From Enchytraeus crypticus (lineage: Eukaryota; Annelida; Clitellata; Enchytraeida; Enchytraeidae), in the NCBI GenBank assembly GCA_905160935.1, contig CAJHZI010000629.1, positions 156,501 through 220,500 on the forward strand: DNA of 64,000 bases. Direction: 5' to 3'. The notes below the pieces were generated by a model that was not told where the DNA came from, made no database searches, and saw nothing but the letters and a program-made list of their open reading frames with translations. Shown piece after piece: positions 23,440 through 32,938 of this stretch; the first letter of the stretch is position 1, and each line of letters starts with the position of its first letter. Position numbers and translations under genes: made by a program.

Positions 23440-23670
23440 AATGTATACTCTACATTCCTTGCAGGTTGATGTTCAAACTCAAAATATGCTCTACTAGGAG
23501 CCTTGCGTGGAGTAGCACAAACAATTTCCTATGAAGTCTCAATATCACTAATTTTAATTTCAGCACTAATTATTTACAAAAAAATAGACATGTCAGTCAT
23601 AACTGTTTCTATATTATCTTGACCTCTATTAATATTAATTATTATATTTATTTTTTGATTTATTACCAAT
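23440..23670 (+). pseudogene. nad1: NUMT: fragment of mitochondrial nad1
   Basis: In one frame from 23,443 the sequence reads, with TGA as Trp, [40 protein letters not shown] and on to SW-PLL...FWFIT. This is the conserved central part of NADH dehydrogenase subunit 1, a membrane subunit of respiratory complex I. The hallmarks are [12 protein letters not shown] and AQTISYEVS. Two in-frame TGA codons (23,467 and near 23,620) fall where Trp is expected, so the source is a mitochondrial genome. Only about 75 codons remain, and the flanks are nuclear-type repeats (SINE-A 140 bases upstream). It has no nuclear function as a protein. Few or no disabling changes suggest a fairly recent transfer. Confidence 0.88.
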
Positions 23671-24320
23671 AAAAAAATATATATATTTTTAAAAATATTT
23701 TTATAAATATTTGTAAAATATATTTTAGCATTATTTTCATTTTTTACACGAGCAGAAAATTGGAAGGTAATTCCCGATAGTCATACCGTAAATGTTTAAC
23801 ATTGTGGTCGACATCCAAAAAGGTTTGATGGTATTGAGCAGAAATATTTTTCTGGTTGAGAATGAAAACGAGACTGTAAATTAAAGGACTATGTTGAATA
23901 TATTAAGAACGATTATGATCATGTCAGTGATAAATTTTAATGATTGACACCAACAATTTGACATTTAAGTGAACTATAAAAAAATCCAAGTCTTATTCAG
24001 AAAGTAATTAAATTAATTAAATTATATTATTAACGATATTTTTTATCAAATGAAAAATGAAGATATTGATTAAGATTTACATTTTTTTACTATTGGTATG
24101 ACAAAACAAAACAAAGCTTAGGTACAATAAAACAGGATTTAAAAGATTCCATAAATTTTAAAAACGGCAATAAAGCTAATTATTTATCTGCAAATCTTCT
24201 AAAGAAAAAAAATTGAAAAACGTCGTGTAATTATAAAGAGGCTAAGGTATGCCGCTAATTATTAAAAAATTAAGATTTAGTTTGAATCCGAAGTACTCCA
24301 GTGGTTCATCTGATCATAGA
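23671..24320. other. AT-rich segment after the NUMT
   Basis: Very AT-rich. It is possibly in part also mitochondrial, but I could not identify a mitochondrial gene. No nuclear gene was recognised. Confidence 0.45.
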
Positions 24321-24325
24321 AACAA

Positions 24326-24452
24326 AGCTGTGAAACTAAAGTTTAACGTCTGTATCACATCATATGGGACACTATTAAAGACGGTCCAGCTAGGTTTCAA
24401 ATCGATGGTCTCTGCATCTCAGGCAAGCGCGCTATCTATTCGACTATCTAAC
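24326..24452 (-). mobile_element. SINE-B copy
   Basis: Minus strand: AGCGCGCTTGCCTGAGATGC, a B-box-like GATTTGAAACC, and the tail CAGACGTTAAACTTTAG. It matches the copy at 21,367-21,493. Confidence 0.7.
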
Positions 24453-24813
24453 AGGTATAGTGAACGAAAAATGAAAGAAAAATGCCTGGAAATGATAGAT
24501 TCATGGGGATGTACGGCTCCGTCACATTCAACGATGCTCACTATTACTGGGTGATCTAGATCTAGGAATATGGGCAAAGCCAAGTGACCTGAGTAATCAC
24601 AATGAGCGTTAGCGGCAAATGTAATTTTTTTCATTGCTCGCTCTGTGATAACGAGCTGTGATAATACTCTGTGATATCACACTGTGATAACATTTTGTGA
24701 TAACACTCTATGATAACACTCTGTGACAACACTTTGTTATAACACATTGTGATAAAATTTTGCAAGTATAGTGAACGAAAAATGAAAGAAAAATGCCTGG
24801 AAATGATAGATAC
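24453..24813. repeat. 49-base direct duplication flanking the start of the minisatellite
   Basis: The segment starting GTATAGTGAACGAAAAATGA and ending GCCTGGAAATGATAGA occurs at 24,453-24,501 and again at 24,765-24,813, almost identical. The second copy is inserted between the irregular and the regular parts of the 13-bp repeat. Confidence 0.88.
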
Positions 24814-25576
24814 AGAGTGTTATTACAGAGTATTATTACAGAGTGCTATTACAGAGTGTTATTAAACCAACACTCTTTAACAACACTCTTTAACAACACT
24901 CTTTAACAACACTCTTTAATAACACTCTTTAACACAAAATTTTGTGATAATACTCTTTAATAACACTCTTTAACAACACTCTTTAACAACACTCTTTAAC
25001 AACACTCTTTAACAACACTCTTTAACAACACTCTTTAACAACACTCTTTAACAACACTCTTTAACAACACTCTTTAACAACACTCTTTAACAACACTCTT
25101 TAACAACACTCTTTCACAACACTCTTTAACAACACTCTTTAACAACACTCTTTAACAACACTCTTTAACAACACTCTTTAACAACACTCTTTAACAACAC
25201 TCTTTAACAACACTCTTTAACAACACTCTTTAACACTCTTTAACAACACTCTTTAACAACACTCTTTAACAACACTCTTTAATAACACTCTTTAATAACA
25301 CTCTTTAACACACTCTTTAACAACACTCTTTAACAACACTCTTTAATAACACTCTTTAATAACACTCTGTAATAACACTCTGTAATAACACTCTGTAATA
25401 ACACTCTTTAATAACACTCTGTAATAGCACTCTGTAATAATACTCTGTAATAACACTCTGTAATAACACTCTGTAATAACACTCTGTAATAACACTCTGT
25501 ATTAGCACTCTGTAATAACACTCTGTAATAACACTTTGTAATAACACTCTTTAATAACACTCTGTAATAACACTTT
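24640..25576. repeat. 13-bp minisatellite (AACAACACTCTTT)n with an inverted block
   Basis: Several dozen units of 13 bases. In the centre the unit is AACAACACTCTTT; towards the right end it is AATAACACTCTGT. Irregular forms (TGTGATAACACTC) stand at the left. The block 24,814-24,865 carries the reverse complement (ACAGAGTGTTATT), so part of the array is inverted. Minus-strand frames of YYRVLLQSVITEC repeats are artefacts of a period that is not a multiple of 3. Confidence 0.92.
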
Positions 25577-25771
25577 GGGCAATTCAAAAGTGGAACAATA
25601 TTTGCATTAATGTGGGGTAAGGATCCCACAGGTTGAAGTTGCTTTTTAAACGAGTAACTAAATAACACATATTAACTAAATAACACTTAATAACCTAACA
25701 ACACTAAATTACTAAATCACTGGTTATGATTGCTCCTAAAATCATAGAGTTTTGGAAACTTACAAGCACAA

Positions 25772-25775
25772 ATGA

Positions 25776-25810
<35 letters not shown>

Positions 25811-25964
25811 ATATGTATACATATACAATATGTATACATATACATTATACATATATACATGTATAAATTGTGTGTATATATATATATATATATAACGAGT
25901 GAGAGATGCGCATTTTCTATCTATCAATCTGTGCATATAGTTATATGTACACTGTGCATATAAC

Positions 25965-25998
<34 letters not shown>

Positions 25999-26026
25999 AT
26001 TATATATTTATACATATATATATATA

Positions 26027-26084
<58 letters not shown>

Positions 26085-26125
26085 TTTATATATATATATA
26101 CATATATATACATGCATATAAATAA
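25772..26125. repeat. (TA)n / ATATGTATAC microsatellite cluster
   Basis: A series of TA runs separated by short unique pieces. The longest is at about 26,030-26,081. Y/I-rich frames in both strands are artefacts. Confidence 0.9.
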
Positions 26126-26336
26126 TATAAAAAGGATTTACAAAACTTTAATGACGTTTTTAATATGGGGAATTGTTATTTCTGAGAAGCTTTCGCCATT
26201 ATCTCTCTCGTTGCCTGTGTTCATTCATACAACACCGAATGCGAGCGGTTATCAACAAACTCATAAAAATGAAAACTCTGTTGTAAAAATAATTCGTTAA
26301 GTATTTACTGAGACAACTCAGTACAACATTTACAGG

Positions 26337-26400
26337 GTTCTCGACAATAACAAGCACTGCAAGTCCAATAGGACTTGCAGTGCTTGTTATTGTCGTGAAC
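26337..26400. repeat. Near-perfect palindrome, 25-bp perfect arms
   Basis: Arms 26,342-26,366 and 26,371-26,395 are exact reverse complements around the loop AATA. The pairing continues to 26,337/26,400 with one mismatch (26,341/26,396). Core words are CAAGCACTGCAAGTCC and GGACTTGCAGTGCTTG. It could be a hairpin RNA, a young fold-back or an assembly or replication artefact. Confidence 0.92.
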
Positions 26401-28490
26401 ACGGCTTGGACTATAATCTTTTTGATGTTCTTTTGCTATTGCTTTATCTAAATGGATATTTCTTTCTTAAGCTTATTGAATAAATGGCTTGTTTAATGCC
26501 AACAAGCTCTTTTAAGTTCATCGATAACGATATCTTGTGGTATTGTTTCAGACAGCATAATTTCAATTTACCTGTTTGTATTGGAAACTTCAAAAAGGGT
26601 TTGCAGACCTGTATTTAACACTACAAACACTGCATGCACAAAAGAATACTTAATTATATCTAACAGCAATACTTTGCGTCCATTAATTCACTAACTAATA
26701 CCAATTAAAGATCGAAATGATGAATTAAAAGTTAAATAAACATGACATGTGACATATTTGTTTATTTTAAAATATTCTTCCAATATAACTACATCTCGTT
26801 CATCACCATTTTCTGTGACGTACTTCAAATGAGTGTTTAAATTTGACCGAGAGAGAATGTACTCTTAAAGAATTAAGTTATTATGCGTTATATATTTGTT
26901 AGATTTAAAAGTGGTAAAATGTCAACAATAAAAATTTATAAATAAACAAATTTGTTTTTAGTCAATATTGCTTATTATCGATTAGATATAATGTATTTGC
27001 GCTGTATTTCAAAACTTTAACAACGACATCAACATCAGCTTTTTGTCTTTCTCCTCACCTCTGCATCAATTCACCCACTCTATCTCTCTCTCTCTCTCTT
27101 TCTCTCTCTTTCTCCCTCTCTCTTTCTCTTTCTCTCTCTCTCTTTTTCTCTCTCTCTTTCTATTATTTACTCCTGCTCACTGTTTGATTCTGCTTCGTTT
27201 GTACCACGAGTAGCCATAGAGAACAGGTTTTGAGCGTTTGATAGAATCTTGTTGTCCACATAGAATAGGTTTGCTTCGGGCAAACGGTCGCTGCATTACG
27301 CTAAGTGGTTTTCGCTTTGATTCAATGCACAATTGAGGCCTTAGGATGATCATCAGAATATGGCTAGCTTAGCGAATGATAGTATGCATCTGTAGGGAGC
27401 TGGAAAACTGATTTTCAGCCATATTTGAAGACGTTTTAGATTGATTGCAAGTCCCTACTGTATCGAAGTGCTATGTGCGTTCTCCGGCGATAGAGATATT
27501 CTTGATACGGTAGATAGTATATGACAAAATATCTTTCTCCGTCGCTTTTGGTGATCGAAAGTTAAATGAATCAGATAGTTTGTTGTTATTGAGATTTTCT
27601 CGTTTTCGTTTTACTTTCCTTTTCATCCTCAAAATTCTGCTGTAGTGGACCTTTGCTGACTATTTGTTGTTTTCATTTGGTCTATTCTAATCTTTACTTA
27701 TCCCATTGGAAAAATATAAACTAGTTGCAATCTCTGCTAGAGAAACAAAACCGTATAAAATTATTCAAATCGTAAAACTTAAAGAAGGTATGACTTTGTA
27801 GTCATTTCTGATTAGTTTCTGTCAGAGTTTAAACCATTTTAAATAATTTAGATAATTTTAAATAATTAATTTGTCGAATTGAGTATTATGCAAATTTTGT
27901 AGCAAGCAAATACTTGTCTGTAACAAAGGTCAAATGTATTACTTATTTTTTCCTACTTAGTAGGTCAACAGTTTATTAAGCTCTTAAAATATTATTATTT
28001 GTTTTGCTGACAGAATTTAGCAATGATTAAGTTTAGAATTTAGTTTGGGATAGAGCGCTGTCCTATCCGGTCAATATTAGATCCCATGTTGTAAGGCTAT
28101 ATTTCGCTTGTGAGTCAGCCCGCTTCGAAATTTAAATCAATAAATAAATGATACATTCTCTTTTCATAATAATAATTTATCTATCTGGGATACCAATGGA
28201 TAAGGCTAAATCTTTCCTAAATGGAATATGGAATCAACGCGTAGCATTCGGTTATATCGAACAAGGCCGCTGGTAGATGTGGCAGAATTTATGCCGAGCT
28301 GAAGTGTAATTTGATTTTAAGGCCCAAACTAAACGACATTCCAGAATAGCTAGCATTTATTGTAAATAATTATTCTAAAGTGCACAAATTGTAAACGCAT
28401 GTAAATATAAAGCGCAGACCACCGAGGCATTCAGGAAAAATCTGAGTCTTGATTGCTGTGCAAGTGAGTGGAAATTATAGATCAATAATA
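26401..28490. other. Spacer with a CT run, no gene recognised
   Basis: A (CT)n tract with T interruptions occupies about 27,078-27,165. A possible decayed tRNA-like piece is at about 28,035-28,090. No protein was recognised in any frame. Confidence 0.5.
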
Positions 28491-28497
28491 GCAATAG

Positions 28498-28690
28498 TAA
28501 TAATATTGACAATAATAATAATAATATTAATATTAATATTAATATTAATATTAATAATAAGATTTAATGCAGTCTGCTGCAGCAATTCTTTTAAGCTGCT
28601 AGAAGACCTCGAGTAGCCGGGCGGCGATTCAGTACATATTGCTTGAATCGTTTTTATCAAACCTCGGGTTCTTTACACTCGAGGAAAAAT
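28498..28690 (+). mobile_element. LINE-R 3' end in (AAT)n
   Basis: Bases 28,560-28,690 match the LINE-R 3' end: GATTTAATGCAGTCTGCTGC, GACCTCGAGTAGCCGGGCGG, ATTGCTTGAATCGTTTTTAT, then a terminal hairpin. On the left it is preceded by (AAT)n/(ATT)n and on the right it is followed by (AAT)n. The terminal stem is CCTCG/CGAGG here, against CCCC/GGGG in the main copy. Confidence 0.85.
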
Positions 28691-28714
28691 GACAATAATA
28701 ATAATAATAATAAC

Positions 28715-28757
<43 letters not shown>
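28691..28757. repeat. (AAT)n microsatellite
   Basis: Pure AAT runs directly after the LINE-R tail, with one ACGTT interruption. Confidence 0.9.
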
Positions 28758-28759
<2 letters not shown>

Positions 28760-29038
28760 TGCAATATATTGTCTGTTAAGAAGATCTTCTTTTACAATCA
28801 TTACCAGATAATCTCTGAAAATATGGACCCATACTCTTAACTTAGTTCTATAAACTCTCACAAACCTTTATTACACTTCTTCCATTCTCTTCTCTTTCAC
28901 ATACACAGATCATGCAAATATCAGTAAGGCATGGACACTATTTATTTATAATGTCAGATGTTATCATGGACGACTATAGCATTCGAATTATTTTTTAAAT
29001 AATAGTTGAAGTCTTCAAAGTGTTCTCATTATTTCCAC

Positions 29039-29176
29039 GGGCTGAAGCCAGTGGCCATGTCGGTAAGATATTTGACCGTGGATCAGTATGTGCGGGGTTC
29101 AAATCCTGGGCTCGTCAGTCACTGACATCGCTTTCGAGTGAGGAAACTGACGTTGACATTAGCTTTACCGGCCTTT
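29039..29176 (+). mobile_element. SINE-A copy
   Basis: GGGCTGAAGCCAGTGGCCAT, GTCGGTAAGATATTTGACCG, TGGATCAGTATGTGCGGG, B box GGTTCAAATCC, TCACTGACATCGCTTTCGAG, GAGGAAACTGACGTTGACAT, TAGCTTTACCGGCC. It is well preserved and close to the consensus of the copies in this window. Confidence 0.9.
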
Positions 29177-29385
29177 ACCCAAATAGATCATACTAATAGT
29201 AGTAAGACATACACATTAGTTATTTATTGTGCTCGATGTTGTTATGGACGACAGTCGCACTCTTATTATTGTTATGTTATGTTCGAAGTCTTAAAGAAAA
29301 TTTCTTTATTTCACATAAGCAGATCCTACTAAGAGCAGCAAAACTTACACGTAATTTATTTATAGTGTTCGATGTTGTTATAAAA

Positions 29386-29695
29386 CATAAAAAACCATAA
29401 CGGCCCACTGGGTCAGGAAGCACAGATGCTTGTTTAAGACCCATTTCCTCCTTCCTCTCCATGGTTATTAGTAATCCTTGCCTTTTGATGGCGCATCAAT
29501 TGCAGCCGGCGCGGATTTAAGAATAACCTTCCATCACCCTGGGGTTTTTTCCTTCCTAAGCTTTTACCAACACTATGTCTTCCAAGGTGGTCACCCGCAA
29601 AGCACTAACCGAGGTCGATGCAGCTTAACTTCGATAATTGACGCGCAACTAAACCAAGTGCGCTAATCCCGCCGTCTTGGCTTATGTAAAACAGT
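29386..29695. repeat. Interspersed repeat X, copy 1
   Basis: About 300 bases. The first 180 match 35,365-35,550 closely: GGGTCAGGAAGCACAGATGC, TTGTTTAAGACCCATTTCCT, CCATGGTTATTAGTAATCC, AACCTTCCATCACC. Neither strand gives a long frame. The family is unknown to me. Confidence 0.75.
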
Positions 29696-29763
29696 ATCAC
29701 TTTAATTATTGTTATATTATATTCGAAGTCTTAAAATGTTTTCTTTTTGAAGTCACCAAAAGG

Positions 29764-30024
29764 CAGTGATGTGACATCTCGAGACTTTGCCTTGTCTCGA
29801 GACGTTTTTAAACGTCTCTAGACAAGACAATGTCTTGTCTTGAGCCTCAATGTCTTGGCCTCGGTCTTGAGCCTCAATGTCTTGGTCGTGGTCTTGAGCC
29901 TCAATGTCTTGGTCTTGAGCCTCAATGTCTTGGTATTAGTCTTGAGCCTCAATGTTTTGGTCTTGATCTTAGTCTTGCGACTCAATGTCTTGGTCTTGAA
30001 AAAAATGTCTTGATCACATCACTG
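29764..30024. mobile_element. Non-autonomous hAT-like element (261 bp)
   Basis: The element has inverted termini CAGTGATGTGA (29,764-29,774) and TCACATCACTG (30,014-30,024). It is flanked on both sides by the same 8 bases CCAAAAGG (29,756-29,763 and 30,025-30,032). An 8-bp duplication and CAG-initial short inverted repeats are the signature of hAT-superfamily transposition. The inside holds no transposase. It has a palindrome (about 29,790-29,826, TCTCGAGACGTTTTTAAACG region) and six units built on CTTGAGCCTCAATGTCTTGG. It would need a hAT transposase supplied elsewhere. Confidence 0.85.
29831..30000. repeat. 21-33-bp tandem repeat inside the hAT-like element
   Basis: Units start CTTGAGCCTCAATGTCTTGG and are followed by 1-13 variable bases (GTCTTGAT, TCGTGGT, TATTAGT). 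Unit lengths differ by multiples of about 6. The 78-codon frame across it is a repeat artefact. Confidence 0.85.
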
Positions 30025-30094
30025 CCAAAAGGTATGCATTTAGACACACACAAAAAAACAACTTGACCCATTGGTCCGCACGTAATCCAGAAAT

Positions 30095-30370
30095 AGGATT
30101 TAGTTTTCACACAGGAGCCGCCTCGTCTGGATTGTGACGAGCAGTGGAGAGCTGGGCTGGGCTCGTCGCTTATGAAGTATGAGATGAGATGAAAATAATG
30201 GCCGAGATTTGCGTAACGGTGTAATAGAAAATTTTATCACGCATCAAATTAACGGAGCGGATCATTGCCCGCGGCGGCTTGAAGCGCGTCTATTTTCTCG
30301 CTTCAGTATCTACGCCCACACGGCCCGAAGTGGGGTAAGGGGCGACTCAGGGAAATTCACACAAAGTGGA
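30095..30370. other. GC-richer segment, no gene recognised
   Basis: CpG-containing and clearly less AT-rich than the rest of the window (for example GCCCGCGGCGGCTTGAAGCG). No open frame of note. It could be a CpG-rich regulatory patch or part of an unknown repeat. Confidence 0.4.
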
Positions 30371-30386
30371 GCATGAGGCAGAGAAG

Positions 30387-30597
30387 TGAGTGCGGGTACA
30401 TGAGCAATGAGTGCGGGTACATGAGCAGTGAGTGCGGGTACATGAGCAGTGAGTGCGGGTACATGAGCAGTGAGTGCGGGTACATGAGCAGTGAGTGCGG
30501 GTACATGAGCAGTGAGTGCCGGTACATTAGCAGTGAGTGCCGGTACATGGGGCTGAACAATGAGTGCGGTTACATTTGGCTGAGCAATGGGTCTCGT
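30387..30597. repeat. 21-bp tandem repeat
   Basis: Eight units of GAGTGCGGGTACATGAGCAGT, then diverged ones with insertions. Because 21 is a multiple of 3, both strands stay open: heptapeptides SECGYMS on plus and MYPHSLL on minus. No upstream gene context supports translation. Confidence 0.9.
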
Positions 30598-31655
30598 ACT
30601 GTGTTTTGAGAGAGGCGATGCAGGTCATGGTTTACTATGTTGGGTATGTGGCACAATGCACAATGTTGGCCCAGGAGCGAAGGAGAGGTTCCATATATCC
30701 AGTAGAATGGGATATGGGATGTCTCAGGGCATCCCGCACTAGGGAGAGAGCCGTGTGGGACCCAGGACTTCCGGTACGACGTGGGACAAAGAATAGATGA
30801 AGAAATTATAGAAAGGTCTAACCCCGAGCACTCAGTATCATCCTAAGAGTTGTACTTAGATCGTTAATTTTTTAAAGTAATTCCTTTTAATTCATTTTTG
30901 AAGCCATGATGCTATGTTTAGCTTCAATTTTTATATCACAAATGATAACGCCAGAGACGATTCAGTTGGGATTTGAACAGAGGACCTCTTGCTTCTCAAA
31001 TATGCGTGCTATTCATTAGGCAATTCAATCAGTAACGTTGATGATACGAATCGTAATAGCAGAGAGTCAGGGAACTGTCTTCAGAAATGTCAGCCGCAGT
31101 ATTTGTGTCATCTAGGGCCTTGGATCATCTGTGCCACAAGAAAGTAGATCAGTGACCTAATTGTAATTAGATGCCAAACGGCACGCAATCGTGGGGTACG
31201 GGGAGGGAGGGGGGGGGGGGGTAAGCAGTGATCACTTCCAACCCTTGAAAAGTTTAAGAATCTGAATTTAAGGGCCAATTTGCACGAAATTTAAATTATC
31301 ACTTTCATTATAAGCTTTAAATAGCTATTGCTACAACTAGTCTACAATAATAGCAACAAAAGCAACAACACCAATTAGAGTGAATATATTTAGCACAGCT
31401 GAACAAATTCCAAGACGAAAACCAAACAATAAATAGGTAGAAAACGGTTCAAAATTTAAAATGCAGAAAACCCGTTGAAAGGCTATCTTACACTGAAAAA
31501 ATATCTCAAGAAAATGACTCAATGCGTGTTTAACTAGAATTTAATTTTCTCTGTGGGAGAAAAATATGTAGGATAAGAATTGAATCTGAAGATTGAATTG
31601 AATATGAATAGTTTCGCCATCGGAGATATAAACCATTCTACAGCTGCCTCAGTCC
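30598..31655. other. Spacer with a G-rich run and a decayed SINE, no gene recognised
   Basis: 30,560-30,800 is GC-richer with a 78-codon unrecognised frame. A minus-strand SINE-like piece (GGGATTTGAACAGAGGACCT) lies at about 30,955-31,035. At 31,193-31,221 the plus strand has GGGG-TAC-GGGG-A-GGG-A-G13, which could form a G-quadruplex. Confidence 0.5.
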
Positions 31656-31657
31656 TG

Positions 31658-31866
31658 AGATATTCCCGCCATAGATATTGTCATCTTGCCTGACTGTTTT
31701 TTTATCACCGAACCGGTACTGTTTAGGATCTTCTTCTTTCTCTTCAGCACGTGTTTTTTTTAGATCGTTTGGGGTGAATCGATTTGTAGTGACATGGGAT
31801 GGGGGGACGTCCCTGACATCATCCTTGTATGAGGAAACGGATGTTAAACCTTTATTATTATAATAA
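31658..31866 (+). mobile_element. LINE-N 3' end
   Basis: Matches 34,533-34,742: TTATCACCGAACCGGTACTG, TTTAGGATCTTCTTCTTTCT, GGGGTGAATCGATTTGTAGT, GACGTCCCTGACATCATCC, GAGGAAACGGATGTTAAACC, TTTATTATTATAATAAT. It starts in the last ORF codons and covers the 3' UTR. Its TAA-rich tail is occupied by a LINE-R copy. Confidence 0.85.
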
Positions 31867-31983
31867 TCTTTTAAGCCGATTGATGACCTCGAGTAGCCGG
31901 GCGGCGATTCAGCACGTATTGCTTGAATCGTTTTTATCAAACCCCAGGTTCTTTACACCGGGGTAAAAAAAAAAAAAAAAAAA
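31867..31983 (+). mobile_element. LINE-R 3' end inserted in the LINE-N tail
   Basis: CTTTTAAGCCGATTGATGAC, CTCGAGTAGCCGGGCGGCGA, CACGTATTGCTTGAATCG, terminal hairpin, poly(A). It is about 100 bases long and directly follows TTATTATAATAAT of LINE-N. (TAA)n continues on its right. Confidence 0.88.
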
Positions 31984-32660
31984 ATAATAATAATAATAAT
32001 AATTATTATTATTATTATTCCAGATCTTCCCCCACCGGTGATTGGAATCTGACTGGCTACTGCAGGATCGATTCCACTTCCGGTATGAGAAGAACAATAA
32101 AGTACTGGTCATAAACAACAATCTGAAGTTTCATCGGAAAGATTTCAATGCATCGCGTGGTAGCGAGTAACTCTACTTAATGAAGTCAGCTCCATTTCAT
32201 TTAAAATTAACCTTAATGTCCTGATTGGAGAGGAGTTTATGCTAAGTGCGTTAGGTGGAAAATCTTTCCTGAATGCTTCCGTGGTTCATTCTATTGTTGA
32301 CTTTGTGCTCAATTCAATTTTATTTCACTTTTGCAGTTCATTCCCATCTATCTAGAATCTATTGTTAATTGCAATTTTACATGATAAATTAAATATTTGA
32401 CTATCTAGATCAAGCCATATTATTATTATTACTATTATTATTATTATTACTATTATTACTATTATGATGATGATCAGGAGGATGATAGTAATAATAATAA
32501 TAGCAATATTAATAATAACAATAATAATAGTATAAATAAAATAATAATAATAATAATAGTAGTATACATAATACTAGCTGTTATAAATTATTATTCTTTT
32601 TACAATAATTATAATTTTGCAATTATTAGTGTTATTATTATTATTATTATTATTGCTGTT
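31984..32660. repeat. (TAA)n/(TTA)n-rich segment
   Basis: TAA or TTA runs at 31,984-32,018, 32,418-32,470, 32,490-32,565 and 32,632-32,655, separated by unrecognised sequence. Confidence 0.75.
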
Positions 32661-32663
32661 TTT

Positions 32664-32780
32664 TTATACTGACTGTTTCTTTGATCGCCAGACCGGCACC
32701 GTTTATGATCTCTTCTGTTTCTTCAGCACATGTTTTTTTCAAATCAGTGGAGTAAATCAATTAGTATTCATAAATAAAAA
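32664..32780 (+). mobile_element. LINE-N 3' UTR fragment, decayed
   Basis: TTTGATCGCCAGACCGGCAC, CGTTTATGATCTCTTCTGTT, CTTCAGCACATGTTTTTTTC match LINE-N 34,565-34,635. It lacks the final GACGTTAAAC tail. Confidence 0.65.
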
Positions 32781-32938
32781 TAACTGTAATGATAATTTAT
32801 CATAACAAGTTAAATTCCGTCGAAGAATTGCAATCAATCACTTAATCAAGGAGCGAATTAGCAGTGAATTAAGGAACAAATGAAGAAATGACTCAAAATA
32901 CTCAGTAAATCAATCAATCAACGATTAAATGATTTAAG

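Larger units (their letters stand above)
28890..29750. repeat. Triplicated local unit interrupted by two insertions
   Basis: A unit of roughly 130 bases occurs three times: 28,890-29,030, 29,178-29,300 and 29,300-29,385 continuing at 29,697-29,750. Shared words are CACAxAAGCAGATC-like starts, GATGTTGTTATGGACGAC, and TTCGAAGTCTTAAA. SINE-A separates units 1 and 2, and repeat X interrupts unit 3. Confidence 0.7.

Noticed and set aside
24640-25576. CRISPR-like array
   Set aside because: Units follow each other without unique spacers and the host is a eukaryote; it is a minisatellite. The same holds for 56,681-56,898 and 32,939-33,225.
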